DNA of 13,175 bases from Desulfomonile tiedjei (lineage in GTDB: Bacteria; Desulfobacterota; Desulfomonilia; Desulfomonilales; Desulfomonilaceae). Below, piece by piece: positions 12,788 to 13,175 of the stretch. The stretch lies in the NCBI GenBank assembly GCA_020718965.1, contig DYRE01000024.1:1-13175 (forward strand), given 5' to 3'. The notes beneath the pieces were generated by a model. It had not been told where the DNA came from. It ran no database searches and saw only the letters and a program-made list of their open reading frames with translations. The position numbers were made by a program, and so were the translations under genes. The number at the start of each line of letters is the position of its first letter. Within the stretch, counting starts at the first letter, position 1.

Positions 12788-13175
12788 ATGTTAATTGAAT
12801 CCGAATCAGTGTGGATGACCAAGCCCACGGACCGTTTCATATTGAGATGGATTAAAGTGCACCTTTCAGCACGCATAACGGTTTCTCTTGTTGGGCACAG
12901 TTGGATTAAACCCTGGATGATCACAGTTGTCGCTATGACTCTCGGGATCACCGCTGGCGTACTTTTCGCCCTCAGTTTGGGTTTTTTGGCCGGTTGTTTT
13001 GCCTCTTTATCACAAGTACTAGATGGCGTAGATGGACAATTTGCGAGGCTGACAGGTCGAGTGACAAGGTTTGGAGGCTTTCTGGATTCTGTTCTGGATA
13101 GGTACGCTGATGGTTTCCTGGTTGTTGGGCTTTGTGTCTTTTGTTTGCGTAATAACCACGGTTACGGTATTAGTT
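12788..13175 (+). CDS. CDP-alcohol phosphotransferase, inositol-phosphodiester/lipid synthase-like, N-terminal part
   Basis: The first 129 codons of a membrane enzyme cut by the right edge. Hydrophobic helices begin at about residue 45. The CDP-alcohol phosphotransferase signature is complete: LDGVDGQFAR followed by GGFLDSVLDR, giving the D..DG..AR, G...D...D pattern whose aspartates hold two metal ions. The enzyme swaps CMP of a CDP-activated alcohol for a second alcohol. The opening KPTDRF and the LDRYAD stretch resemble the transferase domain of archaeal and thermophile di-myo-inositol-phosphate-phosphate synthases. Those are often fused to an N-terminal CTP:inositol-1-phosphate cytidylyltransferase, absent here because only about 11 residues precede KPTD. 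The ATG has GAAGGG six bases upstream. Its place opposite the inositol-phosphate synthase supports an inositol acceptor; a phosphatidylinositol-phosphate synthase is the main alternative. Confidence 0.82.
   Translation, partial: MLIESESVWMTKPTDRFILRWIKVHLSARITVSLVGHSWIKPWMITVVAMTLGITAGVLFALSLGFLAGCFASLSQVLDGVDGQFARLTGRVTRFGGFLDSVLDRYADGFLVVGLCVFCLRNNHGYGIS

Noticed and set aside
12762..12788. Eight-codon open frame whose TGA overlaps the phosphotransferase ATG (TGATG)
   Set aside because: It has no ribosome-binding site and no regulatory codon pattern; the overlap is probably chance.
12769..12951. A 60-codon minus-strand frame at the start of the phosphotransferase gene
   Set aside because: It is antisense to the start of a gene with a complete CDP-alcohol phosphotransferase signature and a good ribosome-binding site.

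Overview
This looks like a chromosomal segment of a Gram-negative bacterium, most plausibly a Desulfobacterota (deltaproteobacterial) or similar anaerobe. The grounds are indirect. They are a crotonase C-terminus of the type common in acyl-CoA-degrading anaerobes, an lgt gene beside a very large exported TPR protein, and somewhat AT-leaning DNA with mixed codon use. No rRNA, tRNA, IS element, CRISPR or phage gene is visible. The taxon is an inference, not a demonstrated fact.

Layout, left to right. (1) The last 42 codons of an enoyl-CoA hydratase/isomerase-family gene (+) run in from the left. They converge on a two-gene minus-strand unit: a small four-helix membrane protein (1571-1170) followed by an acetylserotonin/hydroxyindole-type O-methyltransferase (1149-157). 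(2) A 249-bp divergent promoter region leads to a plus-strand run: trmJ-type tRNA 2'-O-methyltransferase, lgt (starting one base after trmJ ends), and a gene of about 5.1 kb. That gene encodes an exported protein with about 25 tandem 40-residue TPRs and a C-terminal CHAT (caspase-like) domain. (3) Still on the plus strand come an acetate-kinase-family gene and a small HxGH-type nucleotidylyltransferase, probably one unit. (4) On the minus strand are a myo-inositol-1-phosphate synthase of the actinobacterial/archaeal type and, downstream, an FkbM-family methyltransferase. (5) Divergent from the inositol synthase, and cut by the right edge, is a CDP-alcohol phosphotransferase that resembles di-myo-inositol-phosphate-phosphate synthases.

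Two themes stand out. The first is the TPR-CHAT protein. It keeps the nucleophile Cys of the CHAT protease fold, but the catalytic His of the usual 'ATHG' motif is Tyr ('GTYG'), so it may be a pseudoprotease or scaffold, or may use a different dyad. The second is the inositol-3-phosphate synthase/CDP-alcohol phosphotransferase pair around a shared regulatory region with two inverted repeats. It suggests synthesis of an inositol phosphodiester solute or an inositol lipid. The nucleotidylyltransferase also has an altered motif (HNDH in place of HxGH), and the acetate kinase deviates in several family signatures, so both substrates are open.
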